NCBI RefSeq assembly: GCF_018448785.1 | Contig: NZ_JAHCLU010000020.1 | Location: forward strand, 1 to 64,000 | Length of the DNA stretch: 64,000 nucleotides | Source: Halomonas jincaotanensis | Lineage (GTDB): Bacteria; Pseudomonadota; Gammaproteobacteria; Pseudomonadales; Halomonadaceae | Direction: 5' to 3' | Shown: positions 1 to 8,116 of the stretch, piece by piece | Numbering within the stretch: the first letter of the stretch is position 1 | How the letters are laid out: each line of letters starts with the position of its first letter | Position numbers and translations under genes: made by a program | Notes under the pieces: model-generated | Database searches by the model: none | Seen by the model: only the letters and a program-made list of their open reading frames with translations | What the model was told of the DNA's origin: nothing

Positions 1-77
1 TGGTGGCTACGCCCTGATTCGAACAGGGGACCCCATCATTATGAGTGATGTGCTCTAACCAGCTGAGCTACGTAGCC
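1..77 (-). tRNA. tRNA-Met (CAT), elongator type
   Basis: Read on the minus strand, this 77-nt gene starts GGCTACGTAGCTCAG and ends in an encoded CCA. The 7-nt anticodon loop is CTCATAA, giving anticodon CAT. The acceptor stem GGCTACG pairs with CGTAGCC and the T-arm contains GTTCGAATC. The 5' end closely matches the E. coli elongator tRNA-Met rather than the initiator, whose first base pair is unpaired. It lies at the window edge, so any tRNA partners to its left cannot be seen. Confidence 0.97.
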
Positions 78-86
78 TTATCAACA

Positions 87-112
87 CGTTGCCCGGCCAT
101 GGCCGGGCAACG
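87..112. repeat. 26-nt perfect palindrome in the tRNA-Met leader
   Basis: The sequence CGTTGCCCGGC-CATG-GCCGGGCAACG is a perfect inverted repeat. On the minus strand it lies between the choX stop and the tRNA-Met gene, so it could be the choX transcription terminator; the run of T that normally follows is weak. It also begins almost exactly where the predicted tRNA promoter would place +1, so a leader hairpin or a regulator site is possible. Confidence 0.6.
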
Positions 113-119
113 GAGACAG

Positions 120-148
120 ATTATGCACGCGGGCACGCGCCAAGGCAA
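120..148 (-). promoter_or_regulatory. Sigma-70 promoter for tRNA-Met
   Basis: On the minus strand, TTGCCT (148-143) is followed after 17 bases by CATAAT (125-120). Both boxes are near consensus with ideal spacing. The predicted start site falls near position 112-113, upstream of the tRNA. Inferred from sequence only. Confidence 0.55.
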
Positions 149-162
149 GCCTATGCGTCCGC

Positions 163-1128
163 TCACGCCTCGATATCAAGCGCCTGCTTGACCGCTGGCA
201 GGGCTGGCTCACCCTCCAGGGTAGTCACGCCGTCCAGCCAGGTCTCGAGGACCTCGGGATTAGCCTGAAGATAGTCACGTGCCGCGTCGCGTGGGTCGGC
301 GCCGTCGTCCATGATCGTCGCCATCAGCTGGTTTTCCATCTCAAGGGTGAATTCGAGATTCTCGAGCAAGGTGCCAACGTTACCGCACTCCTCGACATAG
401 CCGCCGCGGGTGTTGGTATACACAGTCGCACCGCCCAGATCGGGGCCGAAATAGTCGCCGGCACCTTCAAGGTAGGCCATGTCAAAGTTGGTGTTCATGG
501 GGTGTGGTTCCCAACCAAGAAACACCATCCATTTCTCGCGCGGCACCCGCGCGCTCAACTCGGCGAGCATGCCCGCCTCGCTGGAGTCGACCAGGTCCCA
601 ATCGCCGAGGTCGAAGGCATCGTCGTCGATCATCTGCTGAATCAGCTCGTTGCCGTCGTTGCCGGCCTCGATGCCATGCAACCGGCTTTCGAACTGCTCG
701 GCATGCTCGACGAGATCCTCGACCGAGGTGACACCAGCATCGTGGACATACTGCGGAACCGCCAGGGTGTACTTGGCACCCTCGAGATTGGCACCCAGGC
801 GGTCGACATCACCCTCTTCGACGTAGGGATCACTGATCGATGCCATTGAGGGCATCCAGTTGCCCAGGAAGACATCGAAGTCGTCATTTTTCATGCCTTG
901 GTAGGCGATGGGCACCGAAACCGTATCGATGCGCGTCTCGTAGCCCATGGCCTCGAGAACCTCGGTCGCCAGGGCTGTCGTGGCCGTGATGTCGGTCCAG
1001 CCGACTTCGGCGAAGCGCACGGTTTCGCATTGCTCCGGCACGTCAGCCATCAACGGCGTTGCCACAAGTCCCAAGGCCACAGCGCTCAGGGCAAGGCTCA
1101 TCTGACGTTGCATGGTTGTCTTGTTCAT
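163..1128 (-). CDS. choX: Choline-binding periplasmic protein (ChoX family ABC substrate-binding protein)
   Basis: This 321-residue protein is predicted to bind choline or a related quaternary amine in the periplasm for ABC import. Residues 1-28 form a typical signal peptide cleaved after PLMA, followed by an OpuAC/ChoX-type domain covering the rest, with conserved tryptophans (VGWTD near the N-terminus, GWEPHPM near the middle) of the kind that build aromatic cages for trimethylammonium groups. I chose the ATG at 1128 because AGGGG precedes it; an upstream in-frame ATG at 1152 has no such site. It is divergent from betI, which supports a choline role. No choW/choV permease or ATPase follows: the next element is a hairpin and then tRNA-Met. 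Its membrane partners must be encoded elsewhere. Glycine betaine or carnitine are alternative ligands. Confidence 0.85.
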   Translation of the reverse strand: MNKTTMQRQMSLALSAVALGLVATPLMADVPEQCETVRFAEVGWTDITATTALATEVLEAMGYETRIDTVSVPIAYQGMKNDDFDVFLGNWMPSMASISDPYVEEGDVDRLGANLEGAKYTLAVPQYVHDAGVTSVEDLVEHAEQFESRLHGIEAGNDGNELIQQMIDDDAFDLGDWDLVDSSEAGMLAELSARVPREKWMVFLGWEPHPMNTNFDMAYLEGAGDYFGPDLGGATVYTNTRGGYVEECGNVGTLLENLEFTLEMENQLMATIMDDGADPRDAARDYLQANPEVLETWLDGVTTLEGEPALPAVKQALDIEA

Positions 1129-1231
1129 CTGGATTCCCCTCGAATGGATCATCGTCTCAAGTAGCTCAAAACGTCATTGCGGCGTCACGATCGACACCGA
1201 CCAGCCATCGCACTACAGGCAGTTTTTATTG

Positions 1232-1245
1232 ATTGAACGTTCAAT
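1232..1245. promoter_or_regulatory. Probable BetI operator
   Basis: ATTGAACGTTCAAT is a perfect 14-bp palindrome within a longer AT-rich dyad (TTTATTGA to TCAATAAA). It lies in the choX-betI divergent region, 83 bp before the betI start. BetI is a TetR-family repressor that binds TTGAACGTTCAA-like dyads in its own promoter region, so this is probably the autoregulatory, choline-responsive operator controlling both directions. Confidence 0.7.
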
Positions 1246-1327
1246 AAAGAAATGGCAAGCTGACCTTATGGTAACCATGCCAGTGGGTGTGGTGGCAAGA
1301 CGAATACCTAACGAAGGAGCCTGCAGG

Positions 1328-1933
1328 GTGCCCAAGGTTGGAATGGAACCCATCCGTCGTCAGCAGCTGATCAGGGCGACCATGATGTCCATCGATGAAG
1401 TCGGGCTGGCCGATACCACGGTGATGCGCATCGCCCGCCATGCCGGTGTCTCTGCCGGCATCATCGGTCATTATTTCGGCGGCAAGGATGGCCTGCTCGA
1501 AGCGACGATGCGCCAGATCCTTCACGATCTGGGTGAGGCCGTGGCCGCCAGGCGACGGTCGCTGGAGGCCCCCAGCCCCCGCGCGCATCTGGGGGCCATC
1601 ATCGACGGCAACTTCGATCGCAGCCAGGTCACCGGGCCAGTGGCCAAGACTTGGCTGGCATTCTGGGCCAGCAGCATGCACGCGCCACGGCTCCAGCGAC
1701 TGCAGCAGGTGAACGATCGGCGTCTGTATTCAAACCTGAGCAACCAGTTCTGCCGCCTGATGCCACGCGACCAAGCCCGCCAGGCGGCGCGTGGTCTTGC
1801 GGCGATGATCGATGGCCTCTGGCTGCGCGGCGCCCTGACCCCCGAGGGCCTGGATGCCACGCAGGCACGATTTCTGGCCCATGCCACACTGGATAAGCTG
1901 CTTGATGGCAACCAAACCACGCCAAATTTCTGA
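1328..1933 (+). CDS. betI: Choline-responsive TetR-family repressor BetI
   Basis: This 201-residue regulator represses betaine synthesis genes and is released by choline. The N-terminus ([14 protein letters not shown]) aligns directly with E. coli BetI. A TetR helix-turn-helix covers about residues 25-47 ([16 protein letters not shown]), and the ligand-binding half has the family block [12 protein letters not shown] chose the GTG at 1328 because it matches the known N-terminus and is preceded by AAGGAG with 8-nt spacing; the frame stays open farther upstream, but that part does not resemble BetI. betB follows after 11 nt with a strong AAGGAGG, so the two are cotranscribed. Confidence 0.95.
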   Translation: MPKVGMEPIRRQQLIRATMMSIDEVGLADTTVMRIARHAGVSAGIIGHYFGGKDGLLEATMRQILHDLGEAVAARRRSLEAPSPRAHLGAIIDGNFDRSQVTGPVAKTWLAFWASSMHAPRLQRLQQVNDRRLYSNLSNQFCRLMPRDQARQAARGLAAMIDGLWLRGALTPEGLDATQARFLAHATLDKLLDGNQTTPNF

Positions 1934-1944
1934 AGGAGGCCTCA

Positions 1945-3414
1945 ATGGCAACTCTAGACCTACAGACCCTTTTCATCGACGGATGCCGGATAGCTGCCAG
2001 CTCCGGCGAGACCTTCGCCATCACCAACCCTTTTGACGGCAGCCATCTCGCCACCGTGCAGCAAGCTGCCGAAGCCGATGTCGACGACGCCGTCGCCGCG
2101 GCACGCCGCGGTCAGCGCCACTGGGCGGCCATGACCGGCATGCAGCGGGGTCGCATCCTCAACCGTGCCGTGGCGCTCCTGAGAGAGCGCAACGATGAGC
2201 TCGCCGAGCTCGAAACCCGCAATACCGGCAAGCCGATCAGCGAGACCGCGGCGGTCGACATCGTCACCGGCGCCGATGCGCTGGAGTACTACGCCGGCCT
2301 GGCACCGGCCATCGAGGGCACCCAGATCCCGCTGCGTGAGGACTCCTTCGTCTACACTCGCCGCGAGCCGCTCGGCGTGGTCGGGGCCATTGGCGCCTGG
2401 AACTACCCCTTCCAGATCGCTTGCTGGAAGGCTGCCCCGGCGCTGGCGGCCGGCAACGCCGTGGTCTTCAAGCCCAGCGAAGTCACCCCCCTCACCGCCA
2501 TGGTGCTGGCCGAGATCTTCACCGAGGCCGGTCTGCCCGATGGCGTCTTCAATGTCGTGCACGGCGACGGCCGTGTCGGCCAGATGCTCACCGAGCATCC
2601 GGGCATCGACAAGGTCACGTTCACAGGCGAGGTGGGGACCGGCAAGAAGGTCATGGCCGCCGCCGGTGGTTCGACCCTCAAGGACGTGACCATGGAGCTT
2701 GGCGGCAAGTCGCCGCTGATCGTCTACGCCGATGCCGACCTCGACCGTGCCGCGGATGCCGCCATGATGGCCAACTTCTATTCGAGTGGGCAGATCTGTA
2801 CCAACGGCACACGGGTCTTCGTGGAACGCTCCGTGAAGGACGCCTTCGAAGCACGAATCAGCGAGCGTGTAGCACGCATCAGGGCCGGCGACCCGAACGA
2901 CCCCAGCGTCAACTTCGGCCCGCTGGTCAGCTTCGAGCACCAGGCCAAGGTGCTCGGCTACATCACGCTGGGCAAGCAGGAAGGCGCCCGGGTGCTGGTC
3001 GGTGGCGAGGCCTGGGATCAGGGCGACTTCGCGAAAGGGGCCTGGGCGGCACCCACGGTGTTCACCGATTGCACCGACGACATGCGAATCGTGCGCGAGG
3101 AGATCTTCGGCCCGGTGATGACGCTTCTTGCCTTCGACGAGGAAGCCGAGGTGATCAAGCGCGCCAACGACACGCATTACGGCTTGGCCGCCGGGGTCTT
3201 CACCGAGAGCCTGAATCGCGCCCACCGCACCATTCACCAGCTGGAGGCCGGCATCTGCTGGGTCAACACCTGGGGGGAGTCACCGGCCGAAATGCCGGTG
3301 GGCGGCGTCAAGCAGTCCGGCGTAGGCCGCGAGAACGGCGTCGAGACTCTGGCCCACTATACCCAGACCAAGTCGGTGCAGATCGAGATGGGCCCCTTCG
3401 AGTCGGTGTTCTAA
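1945..3414 (+). CDS. betB: Betaine aldehyde dehydrogenase
   Basis: This 489-residue NAD(P)-dependent aldehyde dehydrogenase oxidises betaine aldehyde to glycine betaine, the main osmoprotectant of halophiles. The ALDH motifs are complete: the cofactor-site block PWNYP-like AWNYPFQIA near 151, the general base Glu251 in MELGGKSP, and catalytic Cys285 in GQICTNG. Length is normal for BetB. AAGGAGG sits 7 nt before the ATG. In most relatives betA (choline dehydrogenase) follows; here only an RBS-like AAGGAGAC and a short betA-like tail follow before the terminator. Betaine aldehyde would therefore have to come from a choline dehydrogenase encoded elsewhere or from the medium. Confidence 0.96.
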   Translation: MATLDLQTLFIDGCRIAASSGETFAITNPFDGSHLATVQQAAEADVDDAVAAARRGQRHWAAMTGMQRGRILNRAVALLRERNDELAELETRNTGKPISETAAVDIVTGADALEYYAGLAPAIEGTQIPLREDSFVYTRREPLGVVGAIGAWNYPFQIACWKAAPALAAGNAVVFKPSEVTPLTAMVLAEIFTEAGLPDGVFNVVHGDGRVGQMLTEHPGIDKVTFTGEVGTGKKVMAAAGGSTLKDVTMELGGKSPLIVYADADLDRAADAAMMANFYSSGQICTNGTRVFVERSVKDAFEARISERVARIRAGDPNDPSVNFGPLVSFEHQAKVLGYITLGKQEGARVLVGGEAWDQGDFAKGAWAAPTVFTDCTDDMRIVREEIFGPVMTLLAFDEEAEVIKRANDTHYGLAAGVFTESLNRAHRTIHQLEAGICWVNTWGESPAEMPVGGVKQSGVGRENGVETLAHYTQTKSVQIEMGPFESVF

Positions 3415-3431
3415 GGAGACCCCCTGCCCCC

Positions 3432-3476
3432 AATGGCACGCCGGCGAGACAGGCAACGCAACGGCGCCTGGCCTGA
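3432..3476 (+). pseudogene. betA: C-terminal remnant of choline dehydrogenase betA
   Basis: Directly after betB there is an AAGGAGAC ribosome-binding sequence (3413-3420) with no gene behind it. From 3432 one frame reads NGTPARQATQRRLA and stops at 3474-3476. The E. coli BetA C-terminus ends in NGMPVRAKK, so NGTPAR has the expected motif at the expected place, just before the operon terminator. The simplest reading is a deletion removing nearly all of betA between its RBS and its last 14 codons. The match is short, so this is a supported inference and not proof. Confidence 0.6.
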
Positions 3477-3514
3477 GCGGCGAGTTCCGCCGGACTTATC
3501 GGAACCGAACCTCC

Positions 3515-3556
3515 ACGCCCCGCGTCGGCTGACTGCCGACGCGGGGCGTTTGCGTT
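3515..3556 (+). terminator. Rho-independent terminator of the bet operon
   Basis: A perfect 15-bp stem (ACGCCCCGCGTCGGC and its complement) with the 5-nt loop TGACT is followed by a T-rich TTTGCGTT. It ends the betI-betB transcript. Confidence 0.9.
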
Positions 3557-3614
3557 GAGACGGAATCAATATCCTGCATGGTCAATTGCAGAACAATGGG
3601 CTAATCTGCAAGAA

Positions 3615-3632
3615 TTCAAACAACCGTTCGAA
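3615..3632. promoter_or_regulatory. Candidate fatty-acid regulator operator upstream of fadE
   Basis: TTCAAAC-AACC-GTTCGAA is a 7-4-7 inverted repeat with one mismatch, about 80 bp before fadE. A second dyad, CGTTCGAACG, lies at 3667-3676. The spacing resembles sites of TetR-type fatty acid regulators such as PsrA (GAAAC-N4-GTTTC), which control fadE-like genes in Pseudomonas. The assignment to a particular regulator is inferred. Confidence 0.4.
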
Positions 3633-3712
3633 ACCAACTATCCGAAACCAACTGTACCAAACGCCTCGTTCGAACGTGTCATGATTCAACTTCATTACGA
3701 AGGAGACCTTCG

Positions 3713-6160
3713 ATGCTCACCTTGATCCTGTTCCTACTCGCGGTGGCCGGCCTGCTGGCGGTCATGCGGCGTGAAGCCGGCGCCTTGCCCGCGATCGGCG
3801 TTTTGGCCGTTCTCGGCCTGATCGGTCTGATCACCGGCGCACCGGTATCCGGCGCTATCCTGCTGCTCGGCGCCGTTGCCATCGCCGCCGCAGGCCTGCC
3901 GGCGCTGCGCCGCCGCTGGCTGTCGCCACGGCTGTTCGCCACCTTCAAGAAGGTCGCCCCCAAGGTATCGGATACCGAACGCACGGCACTCGAGGCCGGC
4001 ACCGTCGCCTGGGACGGTGAACTGTTCTCCGGACGCCCGGCATGGGATCGGCTGCTTGGCGTCGAAGACGAGGGGCTCTCGAGGGAAGAACAGGCCTTCC
4101 TCGACACCCAGTGCAGCGTCGCCGCCGGCATGTGCAACGCCTGGGAAATCGCCAAGGAGCGGGCGGACCTGCCCCAGGAGCTTTGGGACTTCCTGAAGCG
4201 CGAAGGCTTCTTCGGCATGATCATTCCCAAGCAGTATGGCGGCCTGGGCTTTTCCGCCAAGGCCCAGTCGCTGGTGCTGCAGAAACTCTCGGTCAGCGAG
4301 ACACTGATGGTTACCGTCGGTGTGCCCAACTCGCTGGGACCGGGCGAACTGCTGCTCAAGTACGGCACACAAGCGCAGAAGGACCACTATCTGCCCCGTC
4401 TGGCCGATGGCCGCGAGATTCCCTGCTTCGGCCTCACCGGTCCGCGCGCCGGCAGTGACGCCACCTCGCTGCCCGATACCGGCGTGGTCTGCCGGCAGAT
4501 GATCGATGGCGAGGAAGTACTGGGCCTCAGGCTGAATTTCGAGAAGCGCTGGATCACCCTGGCTCCCATCGCCACCGTGGTCGGGCTGGCCTTCCGTCTC
4601 TTCGATCCCGAGCACTTGCTTGGCGACGAGGAGGACCGCGGCATCACCTTGGCGCTGATTCCGCGTGACACCCAGGGTATGGAGATTGGGCGCCGCCATC
4701 ACCCCATCGGCAGCCCGTTCCTCAACGGTCCGATCAAGGGCAGGGATGTCTTCGTGCCGCTCGACACCATCATCGGCGGCAACGAGATGATCGGCCAGGG
4801 CTGGCGCATGCTGGTCGAGTGCCTCTCCGTCGGCCGCTGTATCACCTTACCCTCCGGCGCCACCGGCACCGCTCGCTACGCCGTTGGATGGAGCGGCGGC
4901 TTCGCGCGTATCCGTCGCCAGTTCAACGTCCCCGTAGCGGAAATGGAAGGCGTGCAGGAGCCCTTGGCACGCATGAGCGCCCTGGCGTACATCGCCCGCT
5001 CTGCGGTCTACCAGACCGCCAACACCATCGATCATGGCGAGAAGCCGGCGGTGCCCTCGGCAATTCTCAAGAGCCAGCTCACCGAATTCCAGCGGCTGAT
5101 CCTGAGCGATGCCATGGATATCCACGGCGGCAAGGCCGTCACCCTGGGGCCGCGCAATTACCTGGGCATCGGCTATAGCGCCAACCCGGTGGCGATCACC
5201 GTGGAAGGCGCCAACATCATGACTCGCAACCTGATGATCTTCGGCCAGGGCGCCATTCGCTGCCATCCCTACGTGCTCGAGGAACTGGCCGCCAAGGACG
5301 CCGACAATCTCGAGGCCTTTGACCACGCCTTCTTCGCCCATGCCGGCCTGGTCTTAGGCAATGCCGCCCGCGCCCTCACCCAGGGGCTGGGCCTGGGCAG
5401 GCCAAGCACGCCCTTCGACACCACTGCTGCGCCTTACGCCCGGGACGTCGCCAGGCTCTCTGCCGGCTTCGGCCTCTGCGCCGATGCCGCCATGGCAAGT
5501 CTCGGCTCTTCCCTCAAGCAGCGCGAGATGCTCTCGGCGCGCCTGGGCGATGTGCTCTCCAATCTCTATCTGGCATCGATGACCCTCAAGGGCTGGCATG
5601 AGGGCGACAAGGTCGAGGGCGAGGCAGCGCTGTTACATTACGGCTGTACCTACCTGCTGGAGCGCGCCGAGCAAGCCTTCGATGAAGTCTTCGACAACCT
5701 GCCCAACCGAGCCCTGGGCCGTCTGCTACGTGTCCTGGTGATGCCTGCCGGCCGACGCTGGAAGCGCCCCCACGACGATCTGGCCCGCGAGATCGCCCAG
5801 GCCGTGTCACGTGATACCGTTCTGCGTCGCTACCTCCTGGAGGGTACCTGGCAGCAAAATGATGGCACGCGTGACAATCCACTAGCGCATTACAATGCCC
5901 TTCTCGCCACCCAGGAGCGCGCCGAAGCCCTTTACCGTACCGTCAACAAGGCCCATGCCAAGGGCGCCATACCGGCACAGGCCCTGCACCCCGAGCAGCG
6001 CGTGGAAGCCGCGCTGGCCGCGGGCCTGATCAGCGAGGACGACGCCATCTTCATGCGCGAGCGCGAAGCCGAAGTACTGGAGCTGCTCAGCGTTGATGAC
6101 TTCGACTACGACGAGTTCGCCACCGACAAGGCCAACATCCTGCGCCACAATGCAGCATGA
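3713..6160 (+). CDS. fadE: Acyl-CoA dehydrogenase FadE (membrane-anchored long form)
   Basis: This 815-residue FAD enzyme catalyses the first step of beta-oxidation, introducing the 2,3 double bond into acyl-CoA. The N-terminus carries two hydrophobic segments (about residues 1-17 and 24-62), as in E. coli FadE, suggesting membrane association. The acyl-CoA dehydrogenase fold follows: the FAD/substrate loop CFGLTGPRAGSDA near 240, DIHGGKAV near 470, and a DUF1974-like helical C-terminal region from about 515. Size matches FadE (about 814 residues). AAGGAGACC precedes the ATG. It stands alone between two terminators, with a possible fatty-acid-responsive dyad upstream. Confidence 0.95.
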   Translation: MLTLILFLLAVAGLLAVMRREAGALPAIGVLAVLGLIGLITGAPVSGAILLLGAVAIAAAGLPALRRRWLSPRLFATFKKVAPKVSDTERTALEAGTVAWDGELFSGRPAWDRLLGVEDEGLSREEQAFLDTQCSVAAGMCNAWEIAKERADLPQELWDFLKREGFFGMIIPKQYGGLGFSAKAQSLVLQKLSVSETLMVTVGVPNSLGPGELLLKYGTQAQKDHYLPRLADGREIPCFGLTGPRAGSDATSLPDTGVVCRQMIDGEEVLGLRLNFEKRWITLAPIATVVGLAFRLFDPEHLLGDEEDRGITLALIPRDTQGMEIGRRHHPIGSPFLNGPIKGRDVFVPLDTIIGGNEMIGQGWRMLVECLSVGRCITLPSGATGTARYAVGWSGGFARIRRQFNVPVAEMEGVQEPLARMSALAYIARSAVYQTANTIDHGEKPAVPSAILKSQLTEFQRLILSDAMDIHGGKAVTLGPRNYLGIGYSANPVAITVEGANIMTRNLMIFGQGAIRCHPYVLEELAAKDADNLEAFDHAFFAHAGLVLGNAARALTQGLGLGRPSTPFDTTAAPYARDVARLSAGFGLCADAAMASLGSSLKQREMLSARLGDVLSNLYLASMTLKGWHEGDKVEGEAALLHYGCTYLLERAEQAFDEVFDNLPNRALGRLLRVLVMPAGRRWKRPHDDLAREIAQAVSRDTVLRRYLLEGTWQQNDGTRDNPLAHYNALLATQERAEALYRTVNKAHAKGAIPAQALHPEQRVEAALAAGLISEDDAIFMREREAEVLELLSVDDFDYDEFATDKANILRHNAA

Positions 6161-6190
6161 TCCCGGCTGCCTGACCGTGTTTCGCCAGCC

Positions 6191-6221
6191 CAAAGCGCCC
6201 AGGCAATGCCTGGGCGCTTTG
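6191..6221. terminator. Bidirectional terminator between fadE and the SLC13 gene
   Basis: A perfect 14-bp stem, CAAAGCGCCCAGGC / GCCTGGGCGCTTTG, with loop AAT separates two convergent genes. Weak T-rich flanks on both sides fit use in both directions. Confidence 0.85.
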
Positions 6222-6259
6222 CTGTTCACCATCTCAAGAAGCACGGCCAGGAAGCCACC

Positions 6260-8113
6260 TCAGAGCGGCCAGACCAACAGAATCATCGGGACGGCAACAA
6301 CCAGCACGACTAGCGACAGGGGCAGGCCGAGCTTCCAGTAATCCCCGAAGCGGTAGCCGCCCGGGCCCATTACCAGCGTATTGGACTGATGGCCGATGGG
6401 CGTGAGAAAGGCACAGGAGGCGCTGACGGCGACGGCCATCAGGAAGGGGTCCGGTGAAGCATTGAACCCGCTGGCCAGGCTGGCGGCAATCGGCGCCATC
6501 AACAACGCCGCCGCGGCATTATTGATCACGTTGGAAAGCAGCATCGAAAGAATAAAGAGCCCGGCGAGCGTCATCATCACCGGCCAATCACTGCCCAGTG
6601 CCAGCATCGCGTCGGCGATAAGCGCCGCCCCACCGCTGGTTTCAAGCGCCTTGCCGACCGGCAGCATGGCTCCCAGCAGAACGATTACCGGCCCGTCGAT
6701 GGCCTGATAACCCTCGCGAAGTGGCAGCACCCCCACCAACAGAGACACCAGAGCCGCCGTGGCAAGCGCCACGGCGGCTGGCAGCAGGTCAAGCAGCATG
6801 ACTAGAATGGCGATGGCGAAGATACCGATCGAGACCATCAGCAGGCGCGGGTGGCCAAGGCTCAGGTTCCGGTTGGCCAGTGGCAGGCAGCCCAGGGTGG
6901 CCAGGCTCTCGGAAATGTCGCTGACCCCGCCCTGCAGCAACAGCACATCGCCAGCGCGAAAGCGGATATCGTGGAGACGCTGCTTGAGACGGCCCCCATC
7001 GCGCGCCACTGCCACCAGATGCAGGCCGAACTGGTTGTGAAGGCGCAGCTGGCTGATGGTCCGGTTGATCATCATGGAGTCGTTGCGTACCACGCCTTCG
7101 ATCAGCTGTAGCTCCTCGGTATCGACGATCTTGTTGCGTGGCTCCTGTGCGTCGCCTTCATCATCGGCCGGCTTCCCGACGTCGTTCACCTCGTCATCTT
7201 CGTCCGACTTGGCACTGAGCAGGAGTCCCGTCTTGTCCTCGAGCTGCTTCATCTCTTCGGGACCGGCTTCCACCAGCAGCACATCGCCCTCGCGCAGGCT
7301 ACCGTGAAAGGCATGTCCCGCGCGTTGCCGACCATCGCGTACCACGGCCAGCACCGGAATGGTTTCCTCCAGCGCCGCATGCAGGTCAGGCAGCGTCCAG
7401 CCCACCGCTTTAGCGTCCTTGCCGACCTGCACCTCGAAAAGATAGCTCGCCGTATCGAACATCTCTTCCCGGGAGGCCTTGCCGGCGCGTTGTGGCGTCA
7501 ACCGCCACCCGAACAGCAGGATAAAAGCCAGGCCGACACCAGCGACCACCGCCCCCACCGGCGAGAAGGAAAACATCTCGAACGCCTCCCCGGTGACCGA
7601 TTCGCGATAGGTGGCGATGATGATGTTGGGCGGGGTGCCGATCAGCGTGGTCAAGCCGCCGAGCAACGACCCGAAGGCCAGCGGCATCAGCAGCAGCGAG
7701 GGCGAGGCGTCATGCTCCCTGGCCATACGCATCGCCACGGGCAGCAGCAGCGCCAGGGCGCCGACATTGTTCATGATCCCCGACAGCACTGCGACGGTGC
7801 CGGTGAGTACCAGCAATTGCAGAAGGAGACGGTCGCCCGCCTTGAGCACCTGTTCGGCGATCATGTCGACCACGCCGGAGCGTTCGAAACCACGACTCAA
7901 CACCAGCACCGCCGCCACCGTGATCACCGCCGGATGGCCAAACCCCATGAAGGCCTCATCGGCCGGCACCAGCCCCAGCATGACGCCTCCCAGTAGCGCA
8001 GAGAGCGCCACCAGGTCGAAGCGGAAGCGCCCCCAGACGAAGGCGGCCAGTGTCAGCCCCAGAAGAATGAAGACCAGTGCGCTGTCCGACAGGAACGGCC
8101 AGTTAGCCGACAT
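6260..8113 (-). CDS. SLC13/DASS-family transporter with two TrkA-C (RCK_C) domains
   Basis: This 617-residue inner membrane protein has hydrophobic blocks at the N-terminal third (residues 10-205) and the C-terminal third (about 425-617). The helix-hairpin signatures GIMNNVGALALLLPVA, the TPPNIII loop and GHQSNTLVMGPGGY are typical of DASS/CitM-type sodium-anion symporters. Between the two halves lie two soluble TrkA-C-like domains (about 215-290 and 330-410), separated by an acidic linker (SDEDDEVND). Such proteins are often annotated as sulfate or dicarboxylate permeases; the substrate cannot be set from sequence. Its start lies 3 nt after the stop of the upstream aminotransferase, so the two are probably translationally coupled. 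Confidence 0.88.
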   Translation of the reverse strand: MSANWPFLSDSALVFILLGLTLAAFVWGRFRFDLVALSALLGGVMLGLVPADEAFMGFGHPAVITVAAVLVLSRGFERSGVVDMIAEQVLKAGDRLLLQLLVLTGTVAVLSGIMNNVGALALLLPVAMRMAREHDASPSLLLMPLAFGSLLGGLTTLIGTPPNIIIATYRESVTGEAFEMFSFSPVGAVVAGVGLAFILLFGWRLTPQRAGKASREEMFDTASYLFEVQVGKDAKAVGWTLPDLHAALEETIPVLAVVRDGRQRAGHAFHGSLREGDVLLVEAGPEEMKQLEDKTGLLLSAKSDEDDEVNDVGKPADDEGDAQEPRNKIVDTEELQLIEGVVRNDSMMINRTISQLRLHNQFGLHLVAVARDGGRLKQRLHDIRFRAGDVLLLQGGVSDISESLATLGCLPLANRNLSLGHPRLLMVSIGIFAIAILVMLLDLLPAAVALATAALVSLLVGVLPLREGYQAIDGPVIVLLGAMLPVGKALETSGGAALIADAMLALGSDWPVMMTLAGLFILSMLLSNVINNAAAALLMAPIAASLASGFNASPDPFLMAVAVSASCAFLTPIGHQSNTLVMGPGGYRFGDYWKLGLPLSLVVLVVAVPMILLVWPL

Positions 8114-8116
8114 GCT

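Noticed and set aside
1960..3237. 425-codon open frame antisense to betB
   Set aside because: High-GC shadow frame with low-complexity His/Gly/Asp composition; betB is unambiguous.
2421..3476. 351-codon plus-strand frame overlapping betB
   Set aside because: Arg/Gly-rich shadow of betB. Only its last 14 codons beyond the betB stop are informative, as the betA remnant.
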